Shown here piece after piece: positions 1 to 11,658 of a DNA stretch of 64,000 nucleotides. Numbering within the stretch: position 1 is the stretch's first letter; every line of letters begins with the position of its first letter. This DNA comes from Symsagittifera roscoffensis (Eukaryota; Xenacoelomorpha; Acoela; Convolutidae). Made by a program: the position numbers and the translations under genes. The notes beneath the pieces were generated by a model. The model was not told the origin of the DNA and ran no database searches. It worked only from the letters and a program-made list of their open reading frames with translations. The stretch spans positions 1 through 64,000 of the forward strand of contig NW_026971149.1 of the NCBI RefSeq assembly GCF_963678635.1, given 5' to 3'.

Positions 1-53
1 ATTGCTGACGAATCAAGCCCTTAACACCCATGCACCGCAGGTCACTGACCTAT
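1..53 (+). repeat. 3' tail of a cassette cut by the window edge
   Basis: These bases precede the first CTAG junction. They resemble the end of U1 (around 1650-1694): both carry CAAGCCC and then GCACCGCAGGTCA shortly before CTAG. They are therefore most likely the last bases of an S-class cassette lying mostly outside the window. Confidence 0.6.
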
Positions 54-92
54 CTAGGTGGTCGTCCGCGCTTCGGCGTCAATGATTTTGGA

Positions 93-115
93 GGCCAGGG
101 GTTGGGGCCCCGGCC
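93..115 (+). other. Head stem-loop of U1
   Basis: GGCC, an unpaired A, and GGGG pair with CCCC and GGCC around the loop TTGGGG. The upper GGGG/CCCC and the bulged purine recur in U2 and U5 with other lower-stem sequences, which argues that the fold is conserved rather than the sequence. Confidence 0.75.
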
Positions 116-1336
116 GGTCATTGGTAAAACCTCTACCGTAATGGAACCTGGAAAAAACAGACGATCTCGAAAACTGGAGGTCAGAATTCCCTAATTTTTT
201 GCATGCAGCCCCGTATTGAAATTCTAAGGATACACTTTTGCCCCGTTTTGCCAAAATTTTGTTATGTGTTGACTTATAGAGGGAAATGGGGGGCAAAAAT
301 GGTAAAAAACACGTTTTTTGATAAAAATCACCTAATAACTCTGTTTTGGTTCCAAAAATGGGGTATATTGACAGGGAATGGATGAAAGTAGACTGTTTGG
401 GGAGCCTAAATATAAAGGTTTGAGAAAAATTTTTTCTGTCAAAAATTTGAGTTTTTTCAAAAATTGCAACAAAAATGATGGTTTTTTTGTAACTAAAAAA
501 GTGTTTTTTCCACTTTTCTCAAAATAGGTGAATTTTTGGCTTCAACCCAAAAACCCATTCTGAACAGGTTCATAAAGTGTGTTTTAGTGAAACAAATTGA
601 TTGGAACACTTTATTTTGACTTTTTGAAAAAAATTGATTTTTCACGTTTCTGTCTCAACATTGTATATCAAAAAAACAAAAATTTTAAAAAGTGAGAAAA
701 AATGATTTTTGATGGCTTATTTGAGCTTGTCATAGACATTTTAGTAGGTATTGGGTATTTAAACGTCAAAATTGGCTAAAAATTGTGGTTTTTACAATTT
801 TTTTTTCTCGGCTATTTTACTACTATTTTACTACAAATAAAATTGGCCAAATTTCGAAGAAAAAAGTCTTAATTTCGGAAGTGGCCAACAAAAATGTTCT
901 AGTTTTCTGCATGCGACCTAACAAGGACACTACATATATACCCCATTTTGATCAATTTTCGATCCTATAGGTTTGAAGACGACTTTACCCGATTTATCTA
1001 CCTTTTTGAGTTAATCGAAAAGTTGTTTTTTTTGCCTTTTCTCTAAATACGGAAATTTTACGGCTTTGGTCATGAAAACAATTCTGAACAGGTTCATATA
1101 TTGTAGCCTAGTGATTTAAGTTAATTGGAGCTACTTTTTATGACTTTTGAAAAGAGAGGTTTTTTCACGTTTCTGACTCAACTATTTTTATCAAATAAAA
1201 AAAATCTTTTTTTTTCTATTGCTTCTAATCAATTTGAGACAAACTTAACCTTTTGGGACAAATTCGAAGTCCAATTCAGCTATAAGTCACAATTAAAAGT
1301 CCACGTACTTGACAATGGGCTCGAAAAAGAATATTA

Positions 1337-1374
1337 GGACTGTTTCCGAAAACTTGTTTTCGTTGGAACAGTCC
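1337..1374 (+). other. H1 hairpin of U1 (S type)
   Basis: The outer stem GGACTGTT pairs with AACAGTCC, and the inner stem CGAAAAC pairs with GTTTTCG around TT. The same fold recurs at 2949, 9103 and 56600 with changes that keep pairing. Confidence 0.8.
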
Positions 1375-1575
1375 TCTTCATGAGTCACTGAAAAATATAA
1401 ATTACTCTGGTTTAATGTTCTCTAGAGACTGATCAGGTATAGATTCAGTCATTGAAAGTATGAGAAATCTTTTTTGACCTTTTCTAATCACATACAGAAC
1501 GTTTTGTGACGTTGCTTTTGTGACACCTTACAAAGTTCATCAGATACCGTTTCAAATGACTCTCGAGCAAAAAAA

Positions 1576-1594
1576 GAGCACCCATCGGGTGCTC
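1576..1594 (+). other. H2 hairpin of U1, terminator-like
   Basis: GAGCACCC pairs with GGGTGCTC around ATC, with an A-run before it and a T-run after it. It looks like an intrinsic bacterial terminator, but no gene precedes it and the same element sits at a fixed place in every S cassette (3180, 9342, 56821). I treat it as a structural part of the cassette. Confidence 0.75.
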
Positions 1595-1694
1595 TTTTTA
1601 TGCGAGTGCCACATGCCTTAAAGTCAATGGCCCCCAGGCCAAAGCTGGCAAACCAAGCCCACAACAATTTGGCACCGCAGGTCAACCACCAGTG

Positions 1695-3295
1695 CTAGGT
1701 GGTCGTCCGCGTGGGCTTCTCTGTTCATTTAGGCCGAGGGTAGGGTCCCTGGCCGTTTCGTAAATCTTTACGTTAACCTATTGTTAAAAAGCTCAGAATT
1801 ATACGAGATCTAGAAAATGGCAGGTACGAATTGGCTAACTTTTGGCATGCAACCCCCTATTGGTACAAAACTGACAAAAATGGGGGCTGTTGGGAAAAAA
1901 AAGTGGTCCTTCGGGGTGTGTCAGACGCTTTTGGGTGTGAAAAATTTGAAAAATCACGTTTTTCCTTGAAAATGAATCAATAACTCAATTTTGGTTGAGA
2001 AAAAGGGGTTTATTGATGGGGAATGGATTAAAGTAGACTGTTTGGGGAGCTTAAATATGTAGGGTTTGGAATTTTGATTTTTGTCAAAAATTTGATTTTT
2101 TTTGAAAAAATGCAACAAAAATTTTGGTCATTTTTTTGAAAAATCAATGTTCCCGGCAGAAATCGACCCTAGTTATGAAGGCAAAAAATGCGTGCCATGC
2201 CTACATTAGTCAATGGCCGTTGTCTGCAGAGTGAATGTCTTTTTGAAAAATTTCAATTTTTCCCGCCAAAAATAAAAAATTTCAATTTCCTCCCCCCACG
2301 GACAATTAGAGGTCAATTTTCGTCTCACTCAGGACATTATTTGATTTGCTGTGGCCAGCTGCCTTTATCATGTGATAACAGTTTTTTTGACAGATGTCTG
2401 TAAATTTGACTTTTTTGACTAAAAAGGACCAAAAATTGCCCAAAACCGCCCTATTTCGTAATGGCGGGATAAATTAAAAAGAAAAATTGTTCGTTTTAGC
2501 ACGCGACAGGTACACTCGAGGATGCTTAAAACAATACAAAAAACCCGAAGTCTCTATATTTGTTAGATAAAAAGTTATGGATTTCGTAGGTGTGGTCAAA
2601 AAGGGCGTTTGCCGAAAAACAACCTTTCCAGTGAGTTTTTGAATGTTGTTATTAAGTTAAAATGTGCTTGAATCGTAAAAACTAGTCGAAATGGACTATT
2701 TAAAGTCCATTATACCTCAATTTGTTCTTATTTTATGACAAAACAAAAAACCGAGTGTTTTGGAAAAAAAGTTTCAATTTTTTTAATTTTTTGAAAATTT
2801 TAATACTTTTTTTAATGTTTTTTTTCTCTTGCTTTTGATTTTTTTGAAGCAAACCCAATCTTTTTAGGACATAATATAGGTTCCGTTAGTCTACTAATCC
2901 TAAATGGAAGTCAATAGACCCAACAATTAGATCAAAACTAAGTCACAAGGACTGTTTCCGAAAACTTGTTTTCGTTGAGACAGTCCTCTTCAAGAATCAT
3001 TGAAAAAACTAAAACCTCTTCATTTAGGCTAATTTAGAGATAGATCATGTCAAACTTGTTTTATAGAAGCTGTTGAAAACCATTTGTGACTATGAGCACA
3101 AAGATGCAGAAAGTTTTATGTGTAACTGCTTCCAATACTTACAGTTCCAAATCGTTTCACAAGACTTTCGAGCAAAAAAGAGCACCCGGAGGGTGCTCCT
3201 TTTTGCGAGTGCGTTTAGCGTTCCCCTGCTCCAGACCCCCCTCCCACGGAACCCACTCGTCAAGAGTCACTGATTTAGCGGGGCCACAAAAACCC
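1695..3295 (+). repeat. U2, S-class cassette (1.60 kb)
   Basis: It starts with CTAGGTGGTCG. The head stem is at 1732-1754, a GCATGC at 1845, H1 at 2949-2986 and H2 at 3180-3198. The tail (from about 2940) clearly matches U1, U5 and U25, but most of the body does not match U1. It shares scattered phrases with U25, such as a TCAATGTTCC segment near 2145 and near 55763. It thus shows that S tails can carry unrelated bodies. No gene seen. Confidence 0.82.
1732..1754 (+). other. Head stem-loop of U2
   Basis: GGCC, an unpaired G, and AGGG pair with CCCT and GGCC around TAGGGT. Compared with U1 the upper stem shifts from GGGG/CCCC to AGGG/CCCT, a paired change with the bulged purine kept. Confidence 0.75.
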
Positions 3296-5120
3296 CTAGA
3301 TGGACGCGCGTCGGGCGCAAAAAGCGATTAGGAAGGGGTAGGGGCCCCTTCCGGGCAAAAAATTTTTTTCAATATATACCCTGTCCTTTTCGGAAAATAA
3401 ATCGAGTTCTCAAAAACGTCAGGTTCAATCTTTCCAGTTTTTTGCATGTGGCCCTGAATTGACGAGATAAGGACAATTTGTTAGTGCCATTTTTCCATGG
3501 TTTTGTTTTTAAGACCATTTTTCCCACTTTTTCCACTTTTTCGCGTTAACCAAAAACGTGTTTTTTCGACTTTTCTCAAAATGGGTAAATTTTACGTCTT
3601 TGGCCATGAATACCTTTCTAAACAGGTTCATAAAGTGTGGCTCAGTGAAATGTATCGATTGGAACAACTTTTTTTGACTTTCTGAAAAAAAATGATTTTT
3701 CACGTTTCTGACTCAACATTTTTTATCAAAAAAATAAATTTGTTCCAAAGTGAGAAAAAGTGAGTTTCGATGGCTTATTTGAGCTTGCCATAGTCGATTT
3801 AGTAGGTATTGAGTTTTAAATTATCAAAATTGGTTAAAAATTGTGGTTTTTACGAATTTTTTTCCTATTGTCAGTTACTACTATACTACTACAAATACTA
3901 ATAGGCAAATTCCTAAAAAAAAGTTTCGTCCTCAGTAAAGACTCGTTTAATCTTCACAATTTTTTGCATGCGGTCAAGAATTGACGAGATAATGGCAGTT
4001 TGTTAATGCCACTTTTCCTTGGTTTTTTTTTAAGACCATTTTTCCCACTTTTTCCACTTTTTAGCGTTAACGAAAAAGGTGTTTTTTCGACTTTTCTCAA
4101 AATGGATAAATTTTTTGTCTTTGGTCATGAAAACCATTCTAAACAGGTTCATAAAGTTCGGCTCAGTGAATTGTATCAATTGGACCAACTTTTTTTGACT
4201 TTTTGAAAAAAAATGATTTTTCACGTTTCTGACTCAACATTTTTTATCAAAAAAATAAAATTGTTCCAAAGTGAGAAAAAGTGAGTTTCGATGGCTTTTT
4301 TGAGCTTGACATAGTCGATTTAGTAGGTATTGAGTTTTAAATTATCAAAATTGGTTAAAAATTTTGGTTTTTACAAGTTTTTTTCTGTGGCCACTTACTA
4401 CTATATTACTACAAATACTAATAGCCAAATTCCGAAAAAAAAGTCTCTTTCTCATAGTTGGCTCGCAAAAATGTTCTATAATTTTGCATGCGACCCTAAA
4501 TTGACACTGCAATTATACCTTACTGAGGTCACATTTTGATCCTAAAGGTTTGAAGAGTACTTTATCTGGTTTTTCCATTTTTTTGATATAACCAAAACGG
4601 TGTTATTTCGCCTTTTCTCTAAATATGAGAATTTACGGCTATGGTTATGAAAACCATTCTGAAGAGGTTCATAAAGTGTGGCTAAGTAAAATAAATTGGT
4701 TGGAACAACTTTTTTTGACTTTTTGGAAAAAACTGATTTTAAGCGTTTCTGACTCAACATTTTTTATCAAAAATGAATAAAAAAGTTCAAAAGTGAGAAA
4801 AAGTGAGTTTTGATGGCATATTTGAAATCCCCATTCACAATTTATTGAGTATAGAGTAGTAAATTGTCAAAATTGGATAAAAATTGTAGGTTTGACTTTT
4901 TTCTGAATGGATTTTATGTTAAAGGCTCCTACACATACTGAATATTTTTATTTTTAATTAAGTAATTTCAGGAACCCATGCGTGAGATTGTTCTTATTTT
5001 TTGCATGCGGCCCTGAACTGTTCTTTGAAACATTTTTTTTTCAAATACAGATTGTTGAACCGCAAGAGTGACCCTAATTGACGGGTAAATATTTGTTGCT
5101 CTTTTGCTTTAATCCTTATG

Positions 5121-5163
5121 GGATGCTCCCTGGGACCCATGTGGTCCCATGTGGGGAGCATCC
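5121..5163 (+). other. H1 hairpin of U3
   Basis: GGATGCTCCC pairs with GGGAGCATCC; inside, GGGACC pairs with GGTCCC. It has the same layout as the L-class H1, but the bases flanking the outer stem change on both sides. Confidence 0.8.
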
Positions 5164-5498
5164 GTAACAACCAAAGACAAAAAAAATAGATTCTAGCTGT
5201 TCATTTTTCTTACACTACTTTGGGCAGAGCTGTTGTGTTGACACTCTCCTTTTGTTGGCACTCTTCAAAATATTTGATTGTAGAAAAAATGTCTTGGAAG
5301 ATTATAAGTTAAACAACGTCATGACCAGAGCCAGATCAAAAATGTGGCCAGCAAACACAGAAAAAATGGGGTAAATTTTCGCTTTATTGGGGTTTTTGCG
5401 AGAGGGGGTTTCAGATATAAAAGGCACGTTACCCATATTGGATATGTAGCTCAGTGAAAACCTGCTTCATCAGTTTTTAAAGAAATTTGGTTGTCTTA

Positions 5499-5538
5499 AA
5501 TCGCTTTCCGTTACTACTCAACGGAAAAAAAAGTGATT
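5499..5538 (+). other. H2 hairpin of U3
   Basis: TTTCCGTT pairs with AACGGAAA around ACTACTC, with further pairing outside (AATC with GATT). The equivalent site in U14 (31211-31240) pairs CTTTTCG with CGAAAA, a changed but still complementary stem. Confidence 0.65.
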
Positions 5539-5579
5539 GAAGCCCGATTGATCACGTGGAATGGTCAATAGTTTCGGTC

Positions 5580-5591
5580 GGGTGGGTGGGG
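5580..5591 (+). other. G-rich tract before the U3/U4 junction
   Basis: Three G runs, GGGTGGGTGGGG, lie 14 bases before CTAG. It corresponds to the second half of the longer G-tracts in U13, U14 and U23. Confidence 0.6.
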
Positions 5592-5642
5592 ATGGTTAAG
5601 CACCCCTAGGTGGCCGCGTTCCAGCATTTCAAAAATTTTTTA

Positions 5643-5662
5643 GGTGGGGTAGGGCCCCCACC
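5643..5662 (+). other. Head stem-loop of U4
   Basis: GGTGGGG pairs with CCCCACC around TAGGGC. U6, U15, U17 and U22 share this lower-stem version, in contrast to GGAA/TTCC in the L class. Confidence 0.75.
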
Positions 5663-7335
5663 GGTACAAGTAATCTCCCTAAATTGGTCTTTAGAGAATT
5701 TTGACAAAAAAGTTGATTCTCGAAATTGTCAGGTTAGATTGGTCTAATTTTTTGCATGCGGCCCTAAAATGTCAAACGAATAGGGGTTTCCTTTTGTGAT
5801 TTTTTGACCCAACAATTTTTAACAGGTGTTTGGGCTAATTTGGGCTTTTTGCCCAATTTGGGAAAAGTTTTTATTCTGCTTAATTCTCAAAAATAAGTAA
5901 AAATTTTGATATACTTATGAAAGAACGTCTAAATTGATCTCAGCAGTCCTATCTAACGCACTAATCATCATGGTAGTGGAGGTTTTTGAATCGGAGGAAA
6001 TTGATTTTTTTGACTTTTTCTTACCCATTTTTGAATACTTTTTCAAAATAAAAGGCTTTAACGAAAAAACTTGAAAATAATTTGCATAATTAATTTATTT
6101 GAGCTTAAAGGGCATTGCTCTGGCTTTATTAGCTAAAATGAAAAGTTTCAGCTAAAAATTGGCACTTTTTCAAAACAATCATTTTTTTCAAAAAATTTTT
6201 AAGTTTTTGATTTCTTTTCAATTTCTTGTTCAGAAATAAAGTTAGAAAACGATTTTTGAGTCAGAGTAAATTTTTTGTTTCTAACCTAATGTACCTTATG
6301 TGGGAGTACTGTTTGTACTAATTTTAGGCCCTCATTCTTGTTTTTTGCCAAGATATTGCTTTCGAAATTCTGTCAAAAAAGTCGAAAAAACATGTTTTTT
6401 TGACCTTTCTCAAATTTTTATAATAAATGATCCTTTTGTTGTTAGCCGCCAGATAAGATCTCTCAAAACCTCGAAGACTCCAATAAACAGACTGATGAGA
6501 TTTTTTTAAAAATTTTTCAAAATTTGAATTTTTTGATTTTTTTTGAACTTTTCAGCTGAAAAATTATTCTAAGTATCGCCATTTGAAGAAGAAAAAAGGT
6601 TAAAGTTCAAAATTTTCTTTCTTTTCTGGAGTTTTTTTTTCTTCCAGGCGTGTTATCACGCTGAAAATGGCTCATTGAGACTATCTGTATAGCTTGTTTA
6701 GGTTCCAGTTTCTCAAGTTGGCTCAAAGGTGCCTTAAGTGGAGGCGACAAGGAAAAATAGCCAAAATGAAAACTTCATAAAATCTACAATTTTCAACATT
6801 TTTTGGTAATTTAAAATGCTATACCCACTAAATTGGGTACGGTGAATTGTAATATGCAATTAACTTTTACTTTTTTTCAATTTTGAAAATTACAATTTTT
6901 TGATTTTTTAAAAAAAACATAATTTTTAAATTTTTCTCTTTTTTAAAACATTTTACATCATATTGATGTTTTTTCTGCCAAAGTGTTATAAACGGCTAGA
7001 ACAGGAGTCTTCCTTACTTAGGAACAGTGGGTGGTGCGAGGAAAACTTAAAAAAAAACTGATTCATTTCTCCCGATTTACAAAAGAAAAAAAGGAAAAAA
7101 ACTGTTTTTAAATTCATTTGAAAACTTCCAATTTTTCTCATCATTATCCCTTACTAGTTTCAACAACCGCATTTGTAATCGCCTAAAATCAGTTGTTCTT
7201 GGAAGCATTGATGGATAAAATAAATTTTTTAAAAATTAATACAGCTTCTCATGAGGAAGTGAAAACAAGCATTAGAGAAAAAAAAATTTGTGAAAAATTA
7301 AGAACAACTATCCGTTAACCTGGATCGAGGTAGGA

Positions 7336-7372
7336 TGCTCACTCGGTCCCTCTGGGACCTGTAGAGGGAGCA
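7336..7372 (+). other. H1 hairpin of U4 (M type, inner stem reversed)
   Basis: The outer stem is TGCTC-A-CTC against GAG-G-GAGCA with an A/G mismatch. The inner stem reads GGTCCC then GGGACC around TCT, the opposite order from the L and P classes (GGGACC then GGTCCC), yet still perfectly paired. Confidence 0.75.
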
Positions 7373-7819
7373 GCTGTAACCGTAAATTCTACGCTTAAAA
7401 TCTGAAATCAGCCTGATCTGAATTATGATTTGAGCGGAGATCAAATAAGTTTTTGATGTTGCGTTCTTATTTTGAACAATTTTTTTCTTTCCATTTTCTA
7501 CATTTTCTATTTTACTTTTGCCAACATCAGTCTCATTGCAAGCCCGGTATTGGCAAAAATTTGATTGTTTTACACTTTGAAATCTTTGCGTTTTTTGGTG
7601 GTAGTTTAAAATAAAGTTTAGCAGAACTTTTTAAATAATTTTTTTTTCACCTGGCAAAATTAATTGAGCATTGGCATTTGAGCCCGAAGGGCGCATTGCT
7701 AATGGGAATGCGTACAAGTCCACGTATTTGCTTGAGCACATGACGTCGATGCAAGACCGGCTCTTTTTTGGTTTGACAAAACACGAAAAACAAACATCCA
7801 CCACTAGTACCTGATTGTG

Positions 7820-9450
7820 CTAGGTGGCCGCCGCGTCCGGCTATGGCGTTCAGTAGAGACAGGGGAAGGGGCCCCGTCGGTTCGAAAGAACATTTACCTA
7901 TATTACCTTTCGTGCAGAATAAGTCGTGTTCTCGAAAACTGGAGGTCAGAATTCCCTAATTTTTTGCATGCAGCCCCGTATTGAAATTCTAAGGATACAC
8001 TTTTGCCCCGTTTTGCCAAAATTTTGTTATGTGTTGACTTATAGAGGGAAATGGGGGGCAAAAATGGTAAAAAACACGTTTTTCGATAAAAATCACCTAT
8101 TAACTCTGTTTTGGTTCAAAAAATGGGGTATATTGACAAGGAATGGATGAAAGTAGACTGTTTGGGGAGCCCAAATATAAAAGTTTGAGAAAAAATTTTC
8201 CTCTCAAAATTTTGAGTTTTTTCAAAAACTGCAACAAAAATGATGGTTTTTTTGTAACTAAAAAGGTGTTTTTTCCACTTTTCTCAAAATGTGTAAAGTT
8301 TCAGCTTTAAACATGAAAACCATTCTGAACAAGCTGAAAAAGTGTGTTTTAGTGAAACAAATTGATTGGAACAACTTTTTTTGACTTTTTGAAAAAAAAC
8401 TGATTTTTCACGTTTCTGACTCAACATTTTATATCCAAAAAACAAAAATTTTAAAAAGTGAGAAAAAATGAGTTTTGATGGCATATTTGAGCTTGCCATA
8501 GTCATTTTAGTAGGTATAGAGTATTTAAATGTCAAAATTGGATAAAAATTTTGGTTTTTACAACTTTTTTTCTCTGGTAACTTACTACTACTTTACTACA
8601 AAAAAAAATGGCCAAAGTCCGAAAAAAAGTCTTGTTTTCTGAAGTGGCCACCCCAATTGTTTCACCTTTTTGCATGTGACCTTACAAGGGACACTACATA
8701 TATACCTCAATTAGATCATTTTTCGGTCCTATAGGTTTGAAGACGACTTTATCCGATTTATCTACCTTTTTCAGTTAACCAAAAAGGTGTTTTTTTGCCT
8801 TTTCTCTAAATATGGAAATTTTACGGCTTTGTTGATGAAAACCAATCTGAACTGGTTCATATATTGTAGTTTGGTAATTTAATGCAAATTGAACTACTTT
8901 TTATGACTTTTTGAAAAAAGGGGTTTTTCACGTTTCTAACTCAAGTATTTTTATCAAATAAAAAAAAAAGTTTTTTTTTTCTATTGCTTCTAATCAATTT
9001 GAGACAAACTTAACTTTTTTGGGACAAATTCCAAGTCTAATTCAGGTATTAGTCACAACTGAAAGTCCACGTACTTGAAAATGAGCTCCAAGAAAAATAT
9101 TAGGACTGTTTCCGAAAACTTGTTTTCGTTGGAACGGTCCTCTTCATGAATCACTGAAAAACATAAGTTACTTTGGTTTACAGTTCTCTAGAGACTGATC
9201 AGGTGTAGATTCAGTCATTGAAAGTATGAGAAAATTTTTTTTGACCTTTTCTAATTACATACAGAACGTTTTGTGTTGTTGCTTTTGTGACACCTTACAA
9301 AGTTCATCAGATACCGTTTCAGAAAACGTTCGAGCAAAAAAGAGCACCCGAAGGGTGCTCCTTTTGCGAGTGCGTTAAGCGTTCCCCTGCTCCGCCCCCC
9401 GCGGAACCTTCTCCTCAAAAGTCAAGAATACAGCGGGGCCACAGTGACAA
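7820..9450 (+). repeat. U5, S-class cassette (1.63 kb)
   Basis: It opens with CTAGGTGGCCGCCG. The head stem at 7858-7878 pairs GAC and GGGG with CCCC and GTC, with an unpaired A and loop AAGGGG. The body from about 7931 is a close copy of U1, including the GCATGC at about 7966. H1 is at 9103-9140 and H2 at 9342-9360. It follows an M-class tail ending TGATTGTG. That tail precedes L or Q heads at 11659, 38221 and 50326, so head and tail are not linked. Confidence 0.85.
7858..7878 (+). other. Head stem-loop of U5
   Basis: The lower stem GAC/GTC replaces GGCC/GGCC of U1, while the bulged A, the GGGG/CCCC upper stem and a GGGG-containing loop are kept. This is covariation between two cassettes whose bodies are otherwise nearly the same. 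Confidence 0.75.
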
Positions 9451-11658
9451 CTAGGTGGCCGCGTTCCAGCATTACAAAATTTTTTGAGGTGGGGTAGGGG
9501 CCCCCACCGGTACAAGTAATATCCCTCAAATGGACTATAGAGAAATTTTGCAAAAAAGTCGATTCTCGAAATTGTCAGGTTAGATTGGTCTAATTTTTTG
9601 CATGCGGCCCTAAAATGGCAAACGAATAGGGGTTTCCTTTTGTGATTTTTTGACCCAACAATTTTTAACAGGTGTTTGGGCTAATTTGGGCTTTTTGCCC
9701 AATTTGGGAAAAGTTTTTATTTTGCTTAATTCTCAAAAATAAATAAAAATTTTGATATTTTTATGAAATTAAGTCTAAACTGATCTCAGCAGTCCTATCT
9801 AACGAACTAATCATCATGGTAGTGGAGGTTTTTGAATCTGAGAAAATTGATTTTTTTGACTTTTTTTTACCCATTTTTGAATACTTTTTCAAAATAAAAG
9901 CCTCTAACGAAAAAACTTGAAAATAATTTGCTATATTAATTTATTTGAGCTTAAAGGGCATTGCTCTGGCTTTCTTAGCTAAAATAAAAAGTTTAAGCTA
10001 AAAATTGGCACTTTTTCAAAACAATCAATTTTTTCAAAAAAATATTTAATTTTTGATTTTTTTACAATTTTTTGTTCAGAAATAAAGTTCAAAAACGATT
10101 TTTGAGTCAGAGCAAATTTTTTGTTTCCAACCTAATGTACCTTATGTGGGAGTACTGTTTGTACTAATTTTAGACCCTCATTCTTGTTTTTAGCCAAGAT
10201 ATTGCTTTCGAAATTCTGTCAAAAAAATCGAAAAAACATGTTTTTTTGACCTTTCTCAAAATTTTAAAATAAGTGATCCACTCGTTGTTAGTCGCCACAT
10301 AAGGTCTCCCAGAACCTCGAAGACTCCAATGAACAGACTGATGAGGTTTTTTTAAATTTCTTCAAAATTTGATTTTTTTGATTTTTTTTGAATTTTTCAG
10401 CTGAAAAATTATTGTAAGTATCGCCATTTGAAGAAGAAAAAAGGTTAAAGTTCATAATTTTCTTTCTTTTCTGGAGTTTTTTTTCTTCCAGGCGTGTTAT
10501 AACGCTGAAAATGGCTCATTTTGACCATCTGTGCAGCTTTTTTAGGTTCCAGTTTCTCAAGTTGGCTCAAAGGTGCCTTAAGTGGAGGCGACAAGGAAAA
10601 ATAGCCAGAATGAAAACTTCATAAAATCTACAATTTTCAACATTTTTTGGTCATTTAAAATGCTAGACCCACTAAGTTGGGTACGCTGAATCGTAATATG
10701 CAAATAGTTTTCACTTTTTTTCAATTTTGAAAATTACAAATTTTTGATTTTTTAAAAAAAAGCATAATTTTTAAATTTTTCCCTTTTTTAAAACATTTTA
10801 CATCATATTGATGTTTTTTCTGCCAAAGTGTTATAAACGGCTAGAACAGGAATCTTTATTACTTAAGAACAGTGGGTGGTGCGAGGAAAACTTAAAAAAA
10901 CTGATTCATTTCTCTCGATTTACAAAAGGAAAAAAGAAAAAAAATCTGTTTTTAAATTCATTTGAAAACTTACAATTTTTCTCATCATTATCCCTTACTA
11001 GTTTTCACCAACCGCATTTGTAACCGCCTAACATCAGTTGTTCTTGGAAGCATTGAATAATAAAATCAATTTTTTTTTAAATTTATACAGCTCATGAGGA
11101 ATTGAAAACAAGCATTAGTGAAAAAAATTTTGGTGAAAAATTAAAAACTATCCGCTATCCTGGATCGAGGAAGGATGCTCACTCGGTCCCTCTGGGACCT
11201 GTAGAGGGAGCAGCCGTAACCGTAAATTCTACGCTTGAAATCTGAAATCAGCCTGATCGGAATTATGACATTAGCGGAGATCAAATAAGTTTTTGATGTT
11301 GCGTTCTTATTTTGAACAATTTTTTTCTTTCCATTTCCTTCATTTTCCATTTTATTTTCGCCAAAATCAGTATCACTGCATGCCCGGTATTAGCCAAAAC
11401 TGGATTGTTTCACACTTTGAAATCTTTGTGTTTTTTGGTGGTAGTTTAAATTAAAATTTATCAGAATTTTTCTTTAAAAAATTTTCACCTGGCAAAATTA
11501 ATTGAGCATTGGCATTTGCGCCCGAAGGGCGCATTGCGAATGGGAATGCGTAGAAGTCCACATATTTGCTTGAGCACATTATGTCGATGCATGACCACGC
11601 TCTCTTTTGGTTTGACTAAATACGAAAAACAAACATCCACCACTAGTACCTGATTGTG
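9451..11658 (+). repeat. U6, M-class cassette (2.21 kb)
   Basis: The head stem is at 9488-9508, GCATGC near 9600, H1 at 11176-11212 and H2 at 11518-11532. I read it against U22 (48119-50325) in many lines and found no base change, only one T missing in a T-run (near 11070 against 49740). Its neighbours differ from those of U22, so it was copied as a single cassette rather than as part of a larger block. Confidence 0.87.
11518..11532 (+). other. H2 hairpin of U6
   Basis: GCGCCC pairs with GGGCGC around GAA. It recurs at 33391, 38080 and 50185, with a weakened copy in U4. Confidence 0.75.

Larger units (their letters stand above)
54..1694 (+). repeat. U1, S-class cassette (1.64 kb)
   Basis: The cassette opens with CTAGGTGGTCG. 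Its head stem-loop is at 93-115, GCATGC motifs lie at 201 and 909, H1 is at 1337-1374 and H2 at 1576-1594. From about 166 onward it closely matches U5 (from about 7931), but the first 110 bases, including the head stem, differ, so one of the two has an exchanged head. No coding content: the frames are short and made of low-complexity Phe/Lys/Asn-rich translations. Function unknown. Confidence 0.85.
3296..5605 (+). repeat. U3, P-class cassette (2.31 kb)
   Basis: It opens with CTAGATGGACGCG and has its head stem at 3331-3352. GCATG motifs at 3444, 3966, 4486 and 5003 are spaced 522, 520 and 517 nt, so the body is four diverged subrepeats. Each contains the phrases CCACTTTTT, GTTAAC, GGTCATGAAAACC and CTGACTCAACATTTT in the same order. 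H1 is at 5121-5163, H2 at 5499-5538, and a G-rich tract at 5580-5591 precedes the next junction. The tail from about 4970 matches U14. Confidence 0.85.
5606..7819 (+). repeat. U4, M-class cassette (2.21 kb)
   Basis: It opens with CTAGGTGGCCGCG. The head stem at 5643-5662 pairs GGTGGGG with CCCCACC, and GCATGC is at 5754. The body is not obviously made of 520-nt subrepeats and contains GTGGGAGTACTGTTTGTAC near 6300. H1 at 7336-7372 has the M-type inverted inner stem. H2 near 7682-7692 is a weakened variant reading GAGCCC instead of GCGCCC. It is closest to U15. No gene seen. Confidence 0.85.

Noticed and set aside
93-115. Kinetoplast minicircle universal sequence or telomeric repeat in the head loop
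   Set aside because: GGGGTTGG and TAGGG resemble these only over a few bases, vary between cassettes, and do not occur as tandem telomeric repeats. They are not enough to name an organism.
1576-1594. Bacterial intrinsic terminator
   Set aside because: The stem plus T-run fits, but no gene or promoter precedes it, and it is a fixed element of the S cassettes. Nothing else suggests bacterial DNA.
6491-6590. Hammerhead ribozyme core (CTGATGAG followed by GAAA)
   Set aside because: CTGATGAG is present in M cassettes, but no stem II closes it and the later GAAA is not placed properly. The match looks like chance in T/A-rich DNA.
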